A DNA stretch of 64,000 bases from JAEUMD01 sp050246945. Its GTDB lineage: Bacteria > Pseudomonadota > Alphaproteobacteria > Rhizobiales > Hyphomicrobiaceae. Under the pieces are notes generated by a model, which ran no database searches, was not told the DNA's origin, and saw only the letters and a program-made list of their open reading frames with translations. Where the stretch lies: assembly GCA_050246945.1 (NCBI GenBank), contig JBFWVC010000020.1:25503-89502 (forward strand), given 5' to 3'. This document shows positions 25,554 through 35,733 of this stretch, piece by piece. Each line of letters opens with the position of its first letter. The stretch's first letter is position 1. The translations under genes were made by a program, and so were the position numbers.

Positions 25554-27134
25554 CTAGCTAGGGCGGCTCGTGAAGCGCTTCAGCTGGGCAAGGTTGAGTA
25601 CACCGGTGGTAATTATCAGAACCGCAAAGACCGCCGCGCCGATGCCGACCACCGCCGTCAGCGCTCCAAACTTGACCGCCAGGGGCGCGTCACCCGTCAT
25701 GTATGGCGCCAGCCAGATGAGAACGCCGTAAACAGCGGCCCCCATCGCGAGGCTCGCCAACAGGATCAGCGGCAGGTTGCGGGATAAGCGTGGGTCGCTC
25801 TGAAAGTCTCCGTGGCGCCGTAACGTTACAAGCAGCATGGTGGCGTTGACCCAGGCGGCGAGTGTCGTCGCAAGCGCTATGCCGACATGCGGCATAAGCC
25901 CCATGTGCCGGAACAGGAAGAACAACGCGACGGAACCCACGACGTTCACGATCATATTGACGCCGGCATAGTACATTGGGGTCTTGGTGTCCTCGCGCGC
26001 GAAGAAGGCTGGCTGGAACACCTTGATCAATACGAAAGCTGGAAGGCCCAGCGCGAATGCCATCAAGGCGTAGGCCGCCCTGGGCGTGTCGGCCGGCAGG
26101 AAGGCGCCGCGCTCGAACAGAACGCGAATAATCGGTTCGGCGGCAACCAGAAGCGCTACAGCCGCCGGCAGCGTCAGCAGAAGAGCGAACTCGAGCGAGC
26201 GGTTCTGGGAGTCCATGGCCGAAGAATGGTCGCCAGCCCGCAAGCGGCGCGCGAGATCGGGGAGGAGGACCACGCCTACCGCGACACCGACTATGCCCAA
26301 AGGGAGCTGGTACAGCCGGTCGGCGTAATAGAGATAGGATACGGCCCCGGCCTGCATGGATGCGATTATGGTGCCGACGACGATGTTGATCTGCGTGATG
26401 CCGCCGGAAACCAGCCCTGGAATTCCGAGCTGTACCAGTCGCCTCACTGCATCGGTGTAGCGCGGCCGGACAATTCGCAGATCAAGTCCCGCTCTTTTCA
26501 CCGCGATCCAGAGCATTGCGAGCTGAGCGAAACCTGCAATGAGCACGCCGCCGGCCAGAATGTAGCCGGACTGCGGCTTGCTCGCATGGCCGAGCACGAT
26601 CGCCAGCGTGATGGCGGTGATCAGCACGACGTTGAGCAAAATGGGGGCCGCCGCAGCAGCCCAGTAGCGATGCATCGAGTTCAAGACGCCGGACAGGAGG
26701 GCGACCAGTGACATGCACGTGAGATAAGGAAACGCAATCTGCGTCAGGCGTACCGCAAGATCATATTTGTCGGGGTCGGAGATGAAGCCCGGCGCCAGAA
26801 CCGCCATCAGCCATGGCATGGCGAGCACGGCGATTGCCGATACCAGGACCAGCACTAGCAGGAGTCCCGCCATGGCCTGCTCGGCGAATTCCTTTGCCGA
26901 GGCCTCTCCCTCGCCCTCCAGGCGCTTGGCGAAGAGTGGCACGAAAGCGGAGTTGAACGCCCCTTCGCCGAACAGTCTGCGAAATAGGTTGGGGAAACGG
27001 AAGGCCACGAAAAATGCATCCGCTACCGGACCCGAACCCAAGGCCCGCGCGATCAGGATATCGCGCACGAAGCCGAGGATGCGGCTTACCATGGTCAGGC
27101 CGCCGACTGTGGCAAAGGCTTTGTAGAGTTTCAT
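25554..27134 (-). CDS. murJ: Lipid II flippase MurJ (MviN)
   Basis: MurJ moves lipid II across the inner membrane for peptidoglycan synthesis. The 526-residue protein is hydrophobic throughout with about 14 membrane helices. It starts MKLYKAFATVGGLTMVSRIL, GFVRDILIARALGSGPVADA, then FFVAFRFPNLFRRLFGEGAF, the MurJ hallmark with the essential Arg residues. FFAREDTKTPMYYAGVNM lies in the second half. It is full length. In many alphaproteobacteria murJ neighbours trpS and usp, as here. Confidence 0.96.
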   Translation of the reverse strand: MKLYKAFATVGGLTMVSRILGFVRDILIARALGSGPVADAFFVAFRFPNLFRRLFGEGAFNSAFVPLFAKRLEGEGEASAKEFAEQAMAGLLLVLVLVSAIAVLAMPWLMAVLAPGFISDPDKYDLAVRLTQIAFPYLTCMSLVALLSGVLNSMHRYWAAAAAPILLNVVLITAITLAIVLGHASKPQSGYILAGGVLIAGFAQLAMLWIAVKRAGLDLRIVRPRYTDAVRRLVQLGIPGLVSGGITQINIVVGTIIASMQAGAVSYLYYADRLYQLPLGIVGVAVGVVLLPDLARRLRAGDHSSAMDSQNRSLEFALLLTLPAAVALLVAAEPIIRVLFERGAFLPADTPRAAYALMAFALGLPAFVLIKVFQPAFFAREDTKTPMYYAGVNMIVNVVGSVALFFLFRHMGLMPHVGIALATTLAAWVNATMLLVTLRRHGDFQSDPRLSRNLPLILLASLAMGAAVYGVLIWLAPYMTGDAPLAVKFGALTAVVGIGAAVFAVLIITTGVLNLAQLKRFTSRPS

Positions 27135-27216
27135 GGGGCAACGCAGTTATCCGAGCCGCCCGTGGCTGGCAAGGGCGCATGCCGGCAGGCTCGGCAACAG
27201 GGTCTGGGTCGTGTCT

Positions 27217-28581
27217 TCAAAGACGCGCCCTGCGTTCTTTAAAATGGGTTGCAACCACACCCGCGGCAAACCGCATCGCGCCGAGGACGGGAAGGCGCGT
27301 GGTACTGATCGTGTCGTGGATCAGGGAGAGTTCCCGGTCCAGCAGCGGCCGGGCGAGCGCCTGGGCGGCAGCTACCGGGGCAAGCGCCAGCGTCAGCGCC
27401 ACGCCGGTTCCGCCGTAACCGACGTTGAGAACGATGGAGGACGAAGCGGCAGCGCGTCGGATGATCGGCAAGTCCGTCGCCGTCATATGAAACCGGCCGC
27501 CCCATGCCTCGGCGATACGAGGCAGCGGCTCGACAGCGAGCGTCGCGGCCAGATGCTTGCGCAGACCGTTCATGACTGCCGCGGGCACATCGAAATCGCC
27601 GCCGTTGGCCGCCTTCAGCTTCTCAATTCCGCCGAATATCAATCGACCTTCGTGAAGTCGATAGAAAACATAGGCTGCGTTGAGTTCGACGACGAAGCGG
27701 CCCACTGACCGACCGGCCTTCTGCAATCGCTCGACGAGGTCGGGCGGGAGCGGATCGGTTGCCAGCATGTAGTTGTGCACGACCTTGGCGTGGAGCTTTC
27801 CGGGCATAGCGATTGAGGGCGTATAGGCATTGGCGGCGATCACCACCGTTGCTGCCTTCAGTTCGCGGCCATCGGCAAGCAACACACGTGCGCCGCCGCC
27901 ATGAAGGTCCTCGATGGCACGGACGGGTGCACGCTCAACGATTTTGACCCCGTGCTTGCGCGCCGCATCGGCAAGGCCGCGGACCAGGCGATATGGGTTG
28001 ACGGTATGCGCCTCGGCGTTGAGCGCACGCGGCGTGCGCTGTTTGTTGCGCGAGGCAAACTCGTGCACGATTCCGGCTGCGTCCAGGACGCGAGATACGT
28101 GGGCCAGGCCTGCATCCGTGATCCAACCCTTCGCCTCTAGCGCCATCGGGGCAGCCATCACCTCGGCGGCAGGCGCCAGGCGAGCCGCCCATCGCGCCGC
28201 TTCGGCAACCTTGCGGTTGAGCAGCCCCATAGCGCGGGCATGCTGCTCGTTGTTGAGCGCTGTCGCCAGCCAGACCGGTGCGGGGAGCGGGGACATCAGG
28301 CCGCCGTTGCGTCCGCTGGCCCCGAAGCCGACGGTCTCCGCCTCGATCACAACAACATCGGCAGCCGGCTCCAACTCCTGGATGCGGAGGGCGGTGGCAA
28401 GTCCGGCAAAGCCGCCGCCGACGATTGCAATCGAGGCTGTGGCGGGAAGGGCGTCGCCGTCTACCGACAACGGCATGCCGCCGATGCGCTGCCAGTAGCT
28501 GCGGCGAACTGCCCGACCGATCTCACCTGAAGCACACTGCGTGGCGCCCTCACCCGCGGCATCGGTCTCGATTGACGACAT
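27217..28581 (-). CDS. FAD-dependent oxidoreductase (DAO family)
   Basis: A 454-residue flavoprotein of the D-amino-acid-oxidase/glycine-oxidase superfamily. The dinucleotide site IAIVGGGFAGLATALRIQE lies at about residues 47-65, followed by VIEAETVGFGASGRNGGLMS, the usual second motif of glutamyl-putrescine oxidase-type enzymes. C-terminal PRIAEAWGGRFHMTATDLPI and LNVGYGGTGVALTLALAP complete the FAD site. The start at 28581 (MSSIETDAAG) is the first plausible ATG; upstream text in frame is not protein-like. It is divergent from the FemAB-like gene. Substrate unknown: an amine or amino acid is likely by family. Confidence 0.82.
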   Translation of the reverse strand: MSSIETDAAGEGATQCASGEIGRAVRRSYWQRIGGMPLSVDGDALPATASIAIVGGGFAGLATALRIQELEPAADVVVIEAETVGFGASGRNGGLMSPLPAPVWLATALNNEQHARAMGLLNRKVAEAARWAARLAPAAEVMAAPMALEAKGWITDAGLAHVSRVLDAAGIVHEFASRNKQRTPRALNAEAHTVNPYRLVRGLADAARKHGVKIVERAPVRAIEDLHGGGARVLLADGRELKAATVVIAANAYTPSIAMPGKLHAKVVHNYMLATDPLPPDLVERLQKAGRSVGRFVVELNAAYVFYRLHEGRLIFGGIEKLKAANGGDFDVPAAVMNGLRKHLAATLAVEPLPRIAEAWGGRFHMTATDLPIIRRAAASSSIVLNVGYGGTGVALTLALAPVAAAQALARPLLDRELSLIHDTISTTRLPVLGAMRFAAGVVATHFKERRARL

Positions 28582-28721
28582 GAAACGCTCCCGTCCTGCG
28601 GCGCCGACTTCACAATCCATGCTGCAGCCTATTCGGCAGACCCGAGGGATGCTGTTCCAACGGGAACTGCGCTGCGGCGACGGCCTGGCGATGGTGGGAC
28701 AACAAACGAGGAGATTGCCCC

Positions 28722-30011
28722 ATGGCACACATCGCCGAGACCGCCACGAACGTGTCCGCCGCGCCGCGTCTAATACCGGCGCTGGATCTGTCGACGGCGC
28801 CCGGCTTTCGTCGCCGCGTCGACAGCGTTCCGCGCAATGCACCTTTCGACGGCGTTGTCACCCGCCATCATGCGTCCGTTTGCGAAATTGAAGAAGCGGA
28901 ATGGAACCGTCTGTTTCCTGACGCATGCGAGGATTGGGGGTATTTCCGCGGCATCGAGCTTTCCGGATCGAGCCATTTCTCATTCTCGGCGGTTGCCGCC
29001 TACAAGGGCGGGCGGCTCATTGCGGCGGCTCCGGTCTTCCGTCTCGACTATCGCCTGGACATGACCCTGCCGGATGGCCTCAAAGCGGTCGGCGACTGGC
29101 TGGCGAGAGTTGCACCGCGGCTGGTCAAGGTTCCGGTACTCGGCTTGGGATCGCCCATGACCGAAGAATGCCCCATCGGCTTTGACGGCTCGCTCGACGA
29201 ACATTGCCGCACGAATGCGGTTGCCGCACTCGTGGATGCCCTCGAAGAGCACGCGAAGGCCGAGAAGGTAAAGATTCTGGCGCTCAAGGATGTCACGGAC
29301 CGCGATGCGCAATGGGCAAGCGCAACGCTCGACCGGAAGGGCTTCGCGCGCATGGCCTCGCTGCCGGTGGCGGTGCTGCCGCTGCCTTTCGCTACGTTCG
29401 AGGACTATCTCCGAAGCATGCCATCGAAGAAGCGCAGCGACATTCGCAAGAAGCTCAGGGGCGCGGCAGACGTCAAGGTCGAGTTCCGCGACGACGTCGA
29501 GGATGTCTATGACGAGATTCTTGCACTCTACCGGGCGACGCGTGCCAACCGCAAGGCCAGCTACGAGGCGTTCGACGAGGTTCCGGAAGACTATTTCCGC
29601 GAGGTTATGGCCAGATCGGGCGGCAAGGCCCGCGCGCTGTTATTCCGGCTGGACGGGCGGCTTGTCAGCTTCTGTCTCTTCATGGTCGAGAAGGACAGGG
29701 TGATCGGCAAGTTCGTCGGCATGGACTACAAGGTAGCGCGGGCGCACAACCTCTACTTCCTCAACTGGATGACGGTCGTGCGCTACTGCATCGAGAACGG
29801 CATCCCCAACCTGCAGACCGGCCAGACCACCTACGCCGTCAAGGTGCGTCTGGGCTGCAAGCTGAAGCGCTCCTGGATCTATTTCAAGTACACCGGCCGC
29901 GTGCTTGGCCCACTCATCCGGACGCTAGGTCCGCGCTTCTCGTTCGAGGACGTCGATCCGGAGCTCGGCGAACTCGGCGAGAAGGCCGTCTACCTGGCTC
30001 CTGAGGCCTGA
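28722..30011 (+). CDS. GNAT/FemAB-like acyltransferase domain protein
   Basis: A 429-residue soluble protein. The C-terminal half is a FemAB-like GNAT fold (Acetyltransf_6 type): FEDYLRSMPSKKRSDIRKKL, then an acceptor-side stretch (LYRATRANRKASYEAFDEVP), RALLFRLDGRLVSFCLFMVE and NLYFLNWMTVVRYCIENGIP. The end QTTYAVKVRLGCKLKRSWIY also occurs in relatives. The N-terminal half has a degenerate copy of such a fold. The start ATG has GGAGATT upstream. It is divergent from the FAD oxidoreductase (140-bp gap), so the two may share control. Substrate unknown; peptidoglycan or cell-envelope acylation is only a family hint. Confidence 0.7.
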   Translation: MAHIAETATNVSAAPRLIPALDLSTAPGFRRRVDSVPRNAPFDGVVTRHHASVCEIEEAEWNRLFPDACEDWGYFRGIELSGSSHFSFSAVAAYKGGRLIAAAPVFRLDYRLDMTLPDGLKAVGDWLARVAPRLVKVPVLGLGSPMTEECPIGFDGSLDEHCRTNAVAALVDALEEHAKAEKVKILALKDVTDRDAQWASATLDRKGFARMASLPVAVLPLPFATFEDYLRSMPSKKRSDIRKKLRGAADVKVEFRDDVEDVYDEILALYRATRANRKASYEAFDEVPEDYFREVMARSGGKARALLFRLDGRLVSFCLFMVEKDRVIGKFVGMDYKVARAHNLYFLNWMTVVRYCIENGIPNLQTGQTTYAVKVRLGCKLKRSWIYFKYTGRVLGPLIRTLGPRFSFEDVDPELGELGEKAVYLAPEA

Positions 30012-30047
30012 CCGGACCCAAGGCGCGAACTGCGCAATGACTACGTG

Positions 30048-32876
30048 TCAGGCGCTTTCGTCTTGGGCGGACTCAGCGTCCATGATCTCGATTAGCACGT
30101 TCTCGATCGACTTCTGTCGCGCATCGCTGACGATCTTCTTGGACGTCAGATCGGTGACATAGAAGACGTCGACAGCCTTCTCGCCGAACGTGGTGATGTG
30201 CGCCGACGAAATGTCGAGATTGAGGTCCGATAGTGCGCTAGTTAGGTCGTAGAGAAGGCCTGGACGATCACGGCATGCGACTTCGATTACCGTGAACTGA
30301 TTGGACAAAGAATTGTCGATGATCACCTCCGGCGCAACCGAGAAAGCCTCGACGCGGCGTTCTATCGGGCGGCGCTTCTCCAGCAGCGTCTTCATGCGAA
30401 CGTCACCCCGCAAGAGTTTTTCGATGGTCTGACTGATGCGGCGAGCGCGGCGATCCTCGTCCTCGTCGTTGGGTAATTCGCGCTGGAGAAGGAATGTGTC
30501 GAGGGCGAAACCGTCGCGCGTGGTCGTGATGTGTGCGCCCAGAATGTTGGCGCCCGACACCGCACACGACCCGGCGAACAGCGACAGCAAGCGCGGGTGG
30601 TTGGGCGCTAAAACGGTGAGTTCCGTAATCGCAGTGAATGCATCCGTCGAATGGTGCGTGGCAAGTTTGACACCGGCCTGCATGGCTCTTGCGACGAGAT
30701 GTGCGTGCTCGATATGCTGGCGCGTCTCGAATCGCATCCAATAGTCCGGGTAGAACCGCTCGATGTGTTTCTCGATGAAACCGGCGTCGAGGTCGGGCGT
30801 GCCGGCACGCAGCGCGGCCTGCGCTTCCGCGACCTTCTCTGCGAGACCGGCCTTGCCGTAGCCGCCGGTCAACACGGCCTCCGTTTCGTAGTACAGAGTG
30901 CGAAGGAGCTGGCCCTTCCAGCCATTCCAGGTATCGGGACCGACGGCGCGAATATCAGCGACAGTCAAGAGGAGCAGGAGCTTCAACCGCTCCAGACTCT
31001 GCACGACCCCTGCGAAATCCTGAATGGTCTTGGGATCGGAGATGTCGCGGCTCTGGGCGATATTGCTCATCGTCAGATGCTGCTCGATGAGCCAGACGAC
31101 CGTATCTGTCTCGGCGGGGGTCAGGCCCAATCGCGGACACAGCTCGCGTGCGATGCGGCCTCCAACGATCGAGTGATCCTCGTTGCGACCCTTGCCGATG
31201 TCGTGCAGGAAAGCAGCGACGAAGAGAACGCGCCGGTTCTTGATCGATTTGATGATGCCGGTGGACAAAGGCAGCTCGCCATGGCTGCCGCCCCGTTCGA
31301 TCTCGGTCAGCTTGCCGACCGTGCGGATCAGATGCTCGTCAACCGTGTAGTGATGGTACATATTGAACTGCATCATGCCGACCACACGGCGAAACGCGGG
31401 AATGAAGCGCGCAAGCACGCCAGCCTCGCTCATGCGGCGCAACGTGGCTTCCGGATTGACCCGTCCTGTCAGCAGCTCGACGAAGATGCGGTTGGCTTCC
31501 GGATCGGCCTGAAGCGAATGATTGACGCTGGGCAACGCTCTGCGGATCAGGCGCAACGCGTCGGGATGCAGATAGGTGTCGGTGTGCTCGGCGCGGGCGA
31601 AGAAGCGGATGATGTTGACCGGGTCGCGCTTGAAGACATCCTTGTCGCGAACGTTGATTCGGTCGTTTTCGATCCGAAAGTCTGTCTTCTGGCGGACCTC
31701 GCGGCGCGTGCGCCAGGACAGCGGATTGAGCAGGCGGTTGAGGCCCGGCGCGGTCTTGAGCTGTTGAATCTCGAGGGTGTTGCAGAGGATGGTTGTGAGG
31801 TCGCCGACGTCCTTAGCAACAAGGAAATAGTGCTTCATGAAACGCTCTACCGCACGCAAGCCGCCGTGGCGCTTGTAGCCGAGCCTCTCGGCCATCGCCT
31901 CCTGCACGTCAAATGAAAGGCGTTCTACCGGCCGGCCCGTGAGGAAATGCAGGAAGCAGCGTACGGTCCAGAGGAAGTCCTCGCACTTTTCGAATGTGCG
32001 GACCTCGTCAGCGGTGAAAATTCCCCGCTCGACCATCGCCTGGCCGACACCTTCGCCATAGAGATACTTCGAAAGCCAGTGCAAGGTGTGCAGGTCGCGC
32101 AGACCGCCCTTGCCGTCCTTGATGTTCGGCTCGACACGGTAGCGGGACTCTCCCGAGCGCCTGTGCCGGTCATCGCGCTCCTGCATCTTGGCGTCGATGA
32201 ACGCGCGGGCCGTACCGCGCACGACATCTGTCCGAAAGCGCTGCTCCAGCTCCGCAAAGAGTTGCGCGTCGCCCAGAATCAGCCGGCTGTCGAGAATGGC
32301 AGTGCGGATCGTGAGATCGGCAAACGAGAGCTTCACGCACTGATCGACGTTGCGGGTCGCGTGGCCGACCTTGAAACCCAGATCCCACAAAAGATAGAGC
32401 ATGTATTCGGCGACGCTTTCGCCCCATGGCGTCTGCTTGTAGGGCAGCAGGAAAAGCAGATCTATGTCCGAGCCCGGCGCCAGGAGGCCACGGCCGTACC
32501 CGCCGGTCGCAACAATCGCCATGCGCTCTGCATCGGAGGGGTTCGTCGCGCGGTATACGTGCGTCGTCGTATAATCAAAGATCAGGCTGATCAGTTCGTC
32601 CTGAAACAAGGACAGGCCGGCAGCGCAGCGGCGTCCGTTGCCGTCTGCATTCAGTCCTGCCTCAGCCGCGGCGTGCGCGCCCGCGACAAGGAGCTTCAGG
32701 CGATCGAGCAACTGCGGGCGAGCATCGAGTGCGTTCGGCGCAGCGTTGAAGATCGATGTCAGCTCCTGTCGCAGCTGATCTGTATGGAAGTAAGGTGCTG
32801 CGGATTCGAGTGGTTTGTCCATGTCGGCCAGCATAGGGGCTTGATTCCTCGGCGTCAGGTGTAAACGCGTCGCCAT
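30048..32876 (-). CDS. glnD: Bifunctional [protein-PII] uridylyltransferase/uridylyl-removing enzyme
   Basis: GlnD senses glutamine and switches PII proteins by uridylylation. The 942-residue protein has all four domains. The nucleotidyltransferase has ATGGYGRGLLAPGSDIDLLF at about residue 125, with the GS and D-x-D residues. The HD hydrolase has LFVAAFLHDIGKGRNEDHS at about 550, and two ACT domains follow at about 765 and 865 (VACRDRPGLLYDLTSALSDL). The first codons may start later (MLADMDKPLES or MDKPLES); homologues often begin there. It starts 22 bp after the mutS stop. Confidence 0.95.
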   Translation of the reverse strand: MATRLHLTPRNQAPMLADMDKPLESAAPYFHTDQLRQELTSIFNAAPNALDARPQLLDRLKLLVAGAHAAAEAGLNADGNGRRCAAGLSLFQDELISLIFDYTTTHVYRATNPSDAERMAIVATGGYGRGLLAPGSDIDLLFLLPYKQTPWGESVAEYMLYLLWDLGFKVGHATRNVDQCVKLSFADLTIRTAILDSRLILGDAQLFAELEQRFRTDVVRGTARAFIDAKMQERDDRHRRSGESRYRVEPNIKDGKGGLRDLHTLHWLSKYLYGEGVGQAMVERGIFTADEVRTFEKCEDFLWTVRCFLHFLTGRPVERLSFDVQEAMAERLGYKRHGGLRAVERFMKHYFLVAKDVGDLTTILCNTLEIQQLKTAPGLNRLLNPLSWRTRREVRQKTDFRIENDRINVRDKDVFKRDPVNIIRFFARAEHTDTYLHPDALRLIRRALPSVNHSLQADPEANRIFVELLTGRVNPEATLRRMSEAGVLARFIPAFRRVVGMMQFNMYHHYTVDEHLIRTVGKLTEIERGGSHGELPLSTGIIKSIKNRRVLFVAAFLHDIGKGRNEDHSIVGGRIARELCPRLGLTPAETDTVVWLIEQHLTMSNIAQSRDISDPKTIQDFAGVVQSLERLKLLLLLTVADIRAVGPDTWNGWKGQLLRTLYYETEAVLTGGYGKAGLAEKVAEAQAALRAGTPDLDAGFIEKHIERFYPDYWMRFETRQHIEHAHLVARAMQAGVKLATHHSTDAFTAITELTVLAPNHPRLLSLFAGSCAVSGANILGAHITTTRDGFALDTFLLQRELPNDEDEDRRARRISQTIEKLLRGDVRMKTLLEKRRPIERRVEAFSVAPEVIIDNSLSNQFTVIEVACRDRPGLLYDLTSALSDLNLDISSAHITTFGEKAVDVFYVTDLTSKKIVSDARQKSIENVLIEIMDAESAQDESA

Positions 32877-32898
32877 GACGTCTACAGTTGGGCTGATG

Positions 32899-35733
32899 TC
32901 AGGATTTACGCAACATTTGCTTCAATCGATAGAGCTCGTCGAGTGCTGCTCGAGGCGTCAACTCGTCGAGATTCAGGGACTGGAGCGTTGTCTCGACGGT
33001 CGAGGGGCCGCGCTCATCGGCAAGCGGATTCGTCGGACGCGCGGCGGCGAACAATGGCAAGTCATCGAGAGCTTCGGTGCCGCCGCGGCGCGCGTCCGAT
33101 TTCTCGAGCTGTCGCAGCACTTCCGCCGCGCGTGCGACAACGCTTGGGGGCAGGCCGGCCAATTTGGCTACCTGGATGCCGTAGGAACGGTCGGCAGCAC
33201 CTTTCCGCACCTTGTGGAGGAAGACGATCTCATCGTGCCATTCCTTCACGTCGACGGTGACGTTGGTCACTCCGGCCAGGCGTCCTTCCAGCGCTGTCAG
33301 CTCATGATAGTGGGTGGCAAACAAGGCGCGGCAGCGCGATACCTCGTGCAGATACTCGACGGTCGCCCATGCGATGGAAAGGCCGTCGAAGGTGGCGGTG
33401 CCGCGGCCGATCTCGTCGAGGATGACGAGTGAGCGGTCGGTCGCCTGATTGAGAATGCCTGCGGTCTCGACCATTTCGACCATGAAGGTGGAGCGACCGC
33501 GGGCGATATCGTCCGACGCACCGACGCGGGAAAAGAGTCGATCGACGATGCCGATGTGAGCGGAGCGCGCAGGCACATAAGACCCCATCTGGGCGAGAAC
33601 GGCCATCAACGCGTTCTGGCGCAGGAAGGTTGACTTGCCTGCCATGTTGGGACCGGTGACGAGCCAGATCCGTGCATCCTCACCTTCATCGAACCCGGTC
33701 GGCCGTGACGCCTCGGCTCGACCCAGAACGCAGTCGTTCTCGATGAAGGGTCCGGCGAGCGCCGCAGCCAGCGCCTGCTCGACAACCGGATGGCGGCCGT
33801 CGCGGATAGCGAAGGCCTCGCTCATATCGATCTCGGGGCGAACGTAGCCCTCGCGGTGGGCGAGATCGGCCAGTGCGGCGGTCACGTCAAGATCGGCGAG
33901 CGCAGCGGCAATTTCGCCAAGAGGCCGTTCGGCGGCGGCGATATCGGCCGCGAGTGCAGCGAAGACCTCCTGCTCGATGGCGAGCGCACGCTCAGCAGCG
34001 GAAGCGATGCGGCCTTCCGTCTCGATCAGCTCGTCGGTGGTGAAGCGCACCGCGTTGGCCATGGTCTGGCGGTGCCGGAAGGTCGCCGACATTGGCTCAG
34101 ACAACAGCGGCTTGGCGTTGAGCTGTGTGACTTCAATGAAGTAGCCCAGGATGTTGTTGTGGCGGACCTTCAACGATCTTATCCCGGTCTCCTCACCGTA
34201 ACGCGCTTCCAGCGCCGCCAAGACCTGACGGCTCCGGTCGCGAAGCGCGATCGCATCGTCGAGTTCCGTGGCGTAGCCCGCACGCACGAAGCCGCCATCG
34301 CGTTTCAAGTGCGGAAGGTCATCGGCGAGTGCGGCGGCAAGCGCGGTAGAAAGCGAACCTGCGGCCTGACCGAGGCATGATGCCGTTTCCGCCAGTTCGG
34401 CCGGCAGCCCCATCGGGCGCGACCGGGCGACCAGCAGCGTCGCCGCACTCTCGGCCGCCGCCAAAGCGTCGCGGATCACTCCCAGATCGCGCGGCCCGCC
34501 ACGACCGAATGCAAGGCGGGACACGGCGCGGGCGATGTCGGGAGTGCCTTTGAGCGTTGAACGCAGATCCTCACGCAGCGTCTGTTCCTCGACCAAATAA
34601 CCCACGGCATCGAGGCGGGCATGAATCCGCGCAGAATCGCGCAGGGGCGCGCTGAGACGTGCGGCAAGCTCGCGCGCGCCGGGTCCGGTCACTGTGCGGT
34701 CGATGGAGGCCAGAAGGCTGCCCTGCTTTTCACCGGACGATGAACGGACCAGCTCGAGGCTCGAACGGCTCGCCGCATCGATCACCAGCGCCGCATCCGC
34801 CCCGGTCCGGCGCGGCGGACGCAGCACTGGCTGCTTGCCGATCTGGGTGAGGTCCACATATTTCAGCAATGCGCCGACAGCCGCCAGTTCGGCGCGGGAG
34901 AACGCGCCAAAGCCGCCCAGCTCGTTGACGCCTAGGCGGCATTTCAAGCCCCGTTCGCCGGACAGAGAATCAAAATGCGCGGCAGGCATGGGCGTCGCGG
35001 CTGCGCCGGCGATGTCCACCCATTGGCGGAAATCGGGCTCGGCGAGCAGGCTCTCGGAGCAGATCACCTCGCCCGGAGACAAGCGCACCAATTCACCTGG
35101 CAGATCGGCGCCGGTGGTTTCGCCGACCTCGCACTCACCGGTGGAAATGTCGAGCGACGCCAGCGCCACGACCTGGTCCGATCCGATCACGGGGCCGTCA
35201 CCGCCACCGGGAGCTCGGAAAACCGAGGTGAGATAATTGCGCGCCCTGTCGTCGAGCAACGTTTCTTCGGTCAGCGTGCCCGGCGTCACGAGGCGGACGA
35301 CATCGCGCTTGACCACCGCCTTCGAGCCGCGCTTCCTTGCCTCCGCTGGATCCTCAAGCTGCTCGCACACGGCGACGCGGTAGCCCTGGCGGATCAAGCG
35401 TTGCAGATACTCATCGGCTCGGTGAATCGGTACGCCGCACATCTGGATATCCTCGCCCAGATGCTTGCCGCGCTTGGTCAGCACAATTCCGAGAGCAGCA
35501 GAGGCGACGACGGCATCTTCGAAGAATAGCTCGTAGAAATCGCCCATCCGGTACCAGAGTAGACTGTCGGGATTGGCGGCCTTGATCTCAAGGTATTGAG
35601 CCATCGACGGCGTGACATCGGCGGCCGCGTGTTGGCGCAAAGTGGCGTGGTCGGCGCCTGCAGTCGCGGTTGTGGCCGCCGGCGTGTCCTCCACCTCAGC
35701 TCTTTCGGCCGTACGCGCGCGACGTCGCTTCAT
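32899..35733 (-). CDS. mutS: DNA mismatch repair protein MutS
   Basis: MutS recognises mismatches and starts repair. I start at the ATG giving MKRRRARTAERAE (944 residues); six more residues upstream are possible. The mismatch-reading Phe-x-Glu is in YRMGDFYELFFEDA (about 60-73). The clamp and lever regions follow. The ATPase has Walker A TGPNMAGKSTFLRQ at about 692, ARGRSTFMVEM, SLVILDEIGRGTATFDG and FATHYHEL. It is divergent from maeB. The first 40 residues are a charged extension. mutS next to glnD is a common rhizobial order. Confidence 0.97.
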   Translation of the reverse strand: MKRRRARTAERAEVEDTPAATTATAGADHATLRQHAAADVTPSMAQYLEIKAANPDSLLWYRMGDFYELFFEDAVVASAALGIVLTKRGKHLGEDIQMCGVPIHRADEYLQRLIRQGYRVAVCEQLEDPAEARKRGSKAVVKRDVVRLVTPGTLTEETLLDDRARNYLTSVFRAPGGGDGPVIGSDQVVALASLDISTGECEVGETTGADLPGELVRLSPGEVICSESLLAEPDFRQWVDIAGAAATPMPAAHFDSLSGERGLKCRLGVNELGGFGAFSRAELAAVGALLKYVDLTQIGKQPVLRPPRRTGADAALVIDAASRSSLELVRSSSGEKQGSLLASIDRTVTGPGARELAARLSAPLRDSARIHARLDAVGYLVEEQTLREDLRSTLKGTPDIARAVSRLAFGRGGPRDLGVIRDALAAAESAATLLVARSRPMGLPAELAETASCLGQAAGSLSTALAAALADDLPHLKRDGGFVRAGYATELDDAIALRDRSRQVLAALEARYGEETGIRSLKVRHNNILGYFIEVTQLNAKPLLSEPMSATFRHRQTMANAVRFTTDELIETEGRIASAAERALAIEQEVFAALAADIAAAERPLGEIAAALADLDVTAALADLAHREGYVRPEIDMSEAFAIRDGRHPVVEQALAAALAGPFIENDCVLGRAEASRPTGFDEGEDARIWLVTGPNMAGKSTFLRQNALMAVLAQMGSYVPARSAHIGIVDRLFSRVGASDDIARGRSTFMVEMVETAGILNQATDRSLVILDEIGRGTATFDGLSIAWATVEYLHEVSRCRALFATHYHELTALEGRLAGVTNVTVDVKEWHDEIVFLHKVRKGAADRSYGIQVAKLAGLPPSVVARAAEVLRQLEKSDARRGGTEALDDLPLFAAARPTNPLADERGPSTVETTLQSLNLDELTPRAALDELYRLKQMLRKS

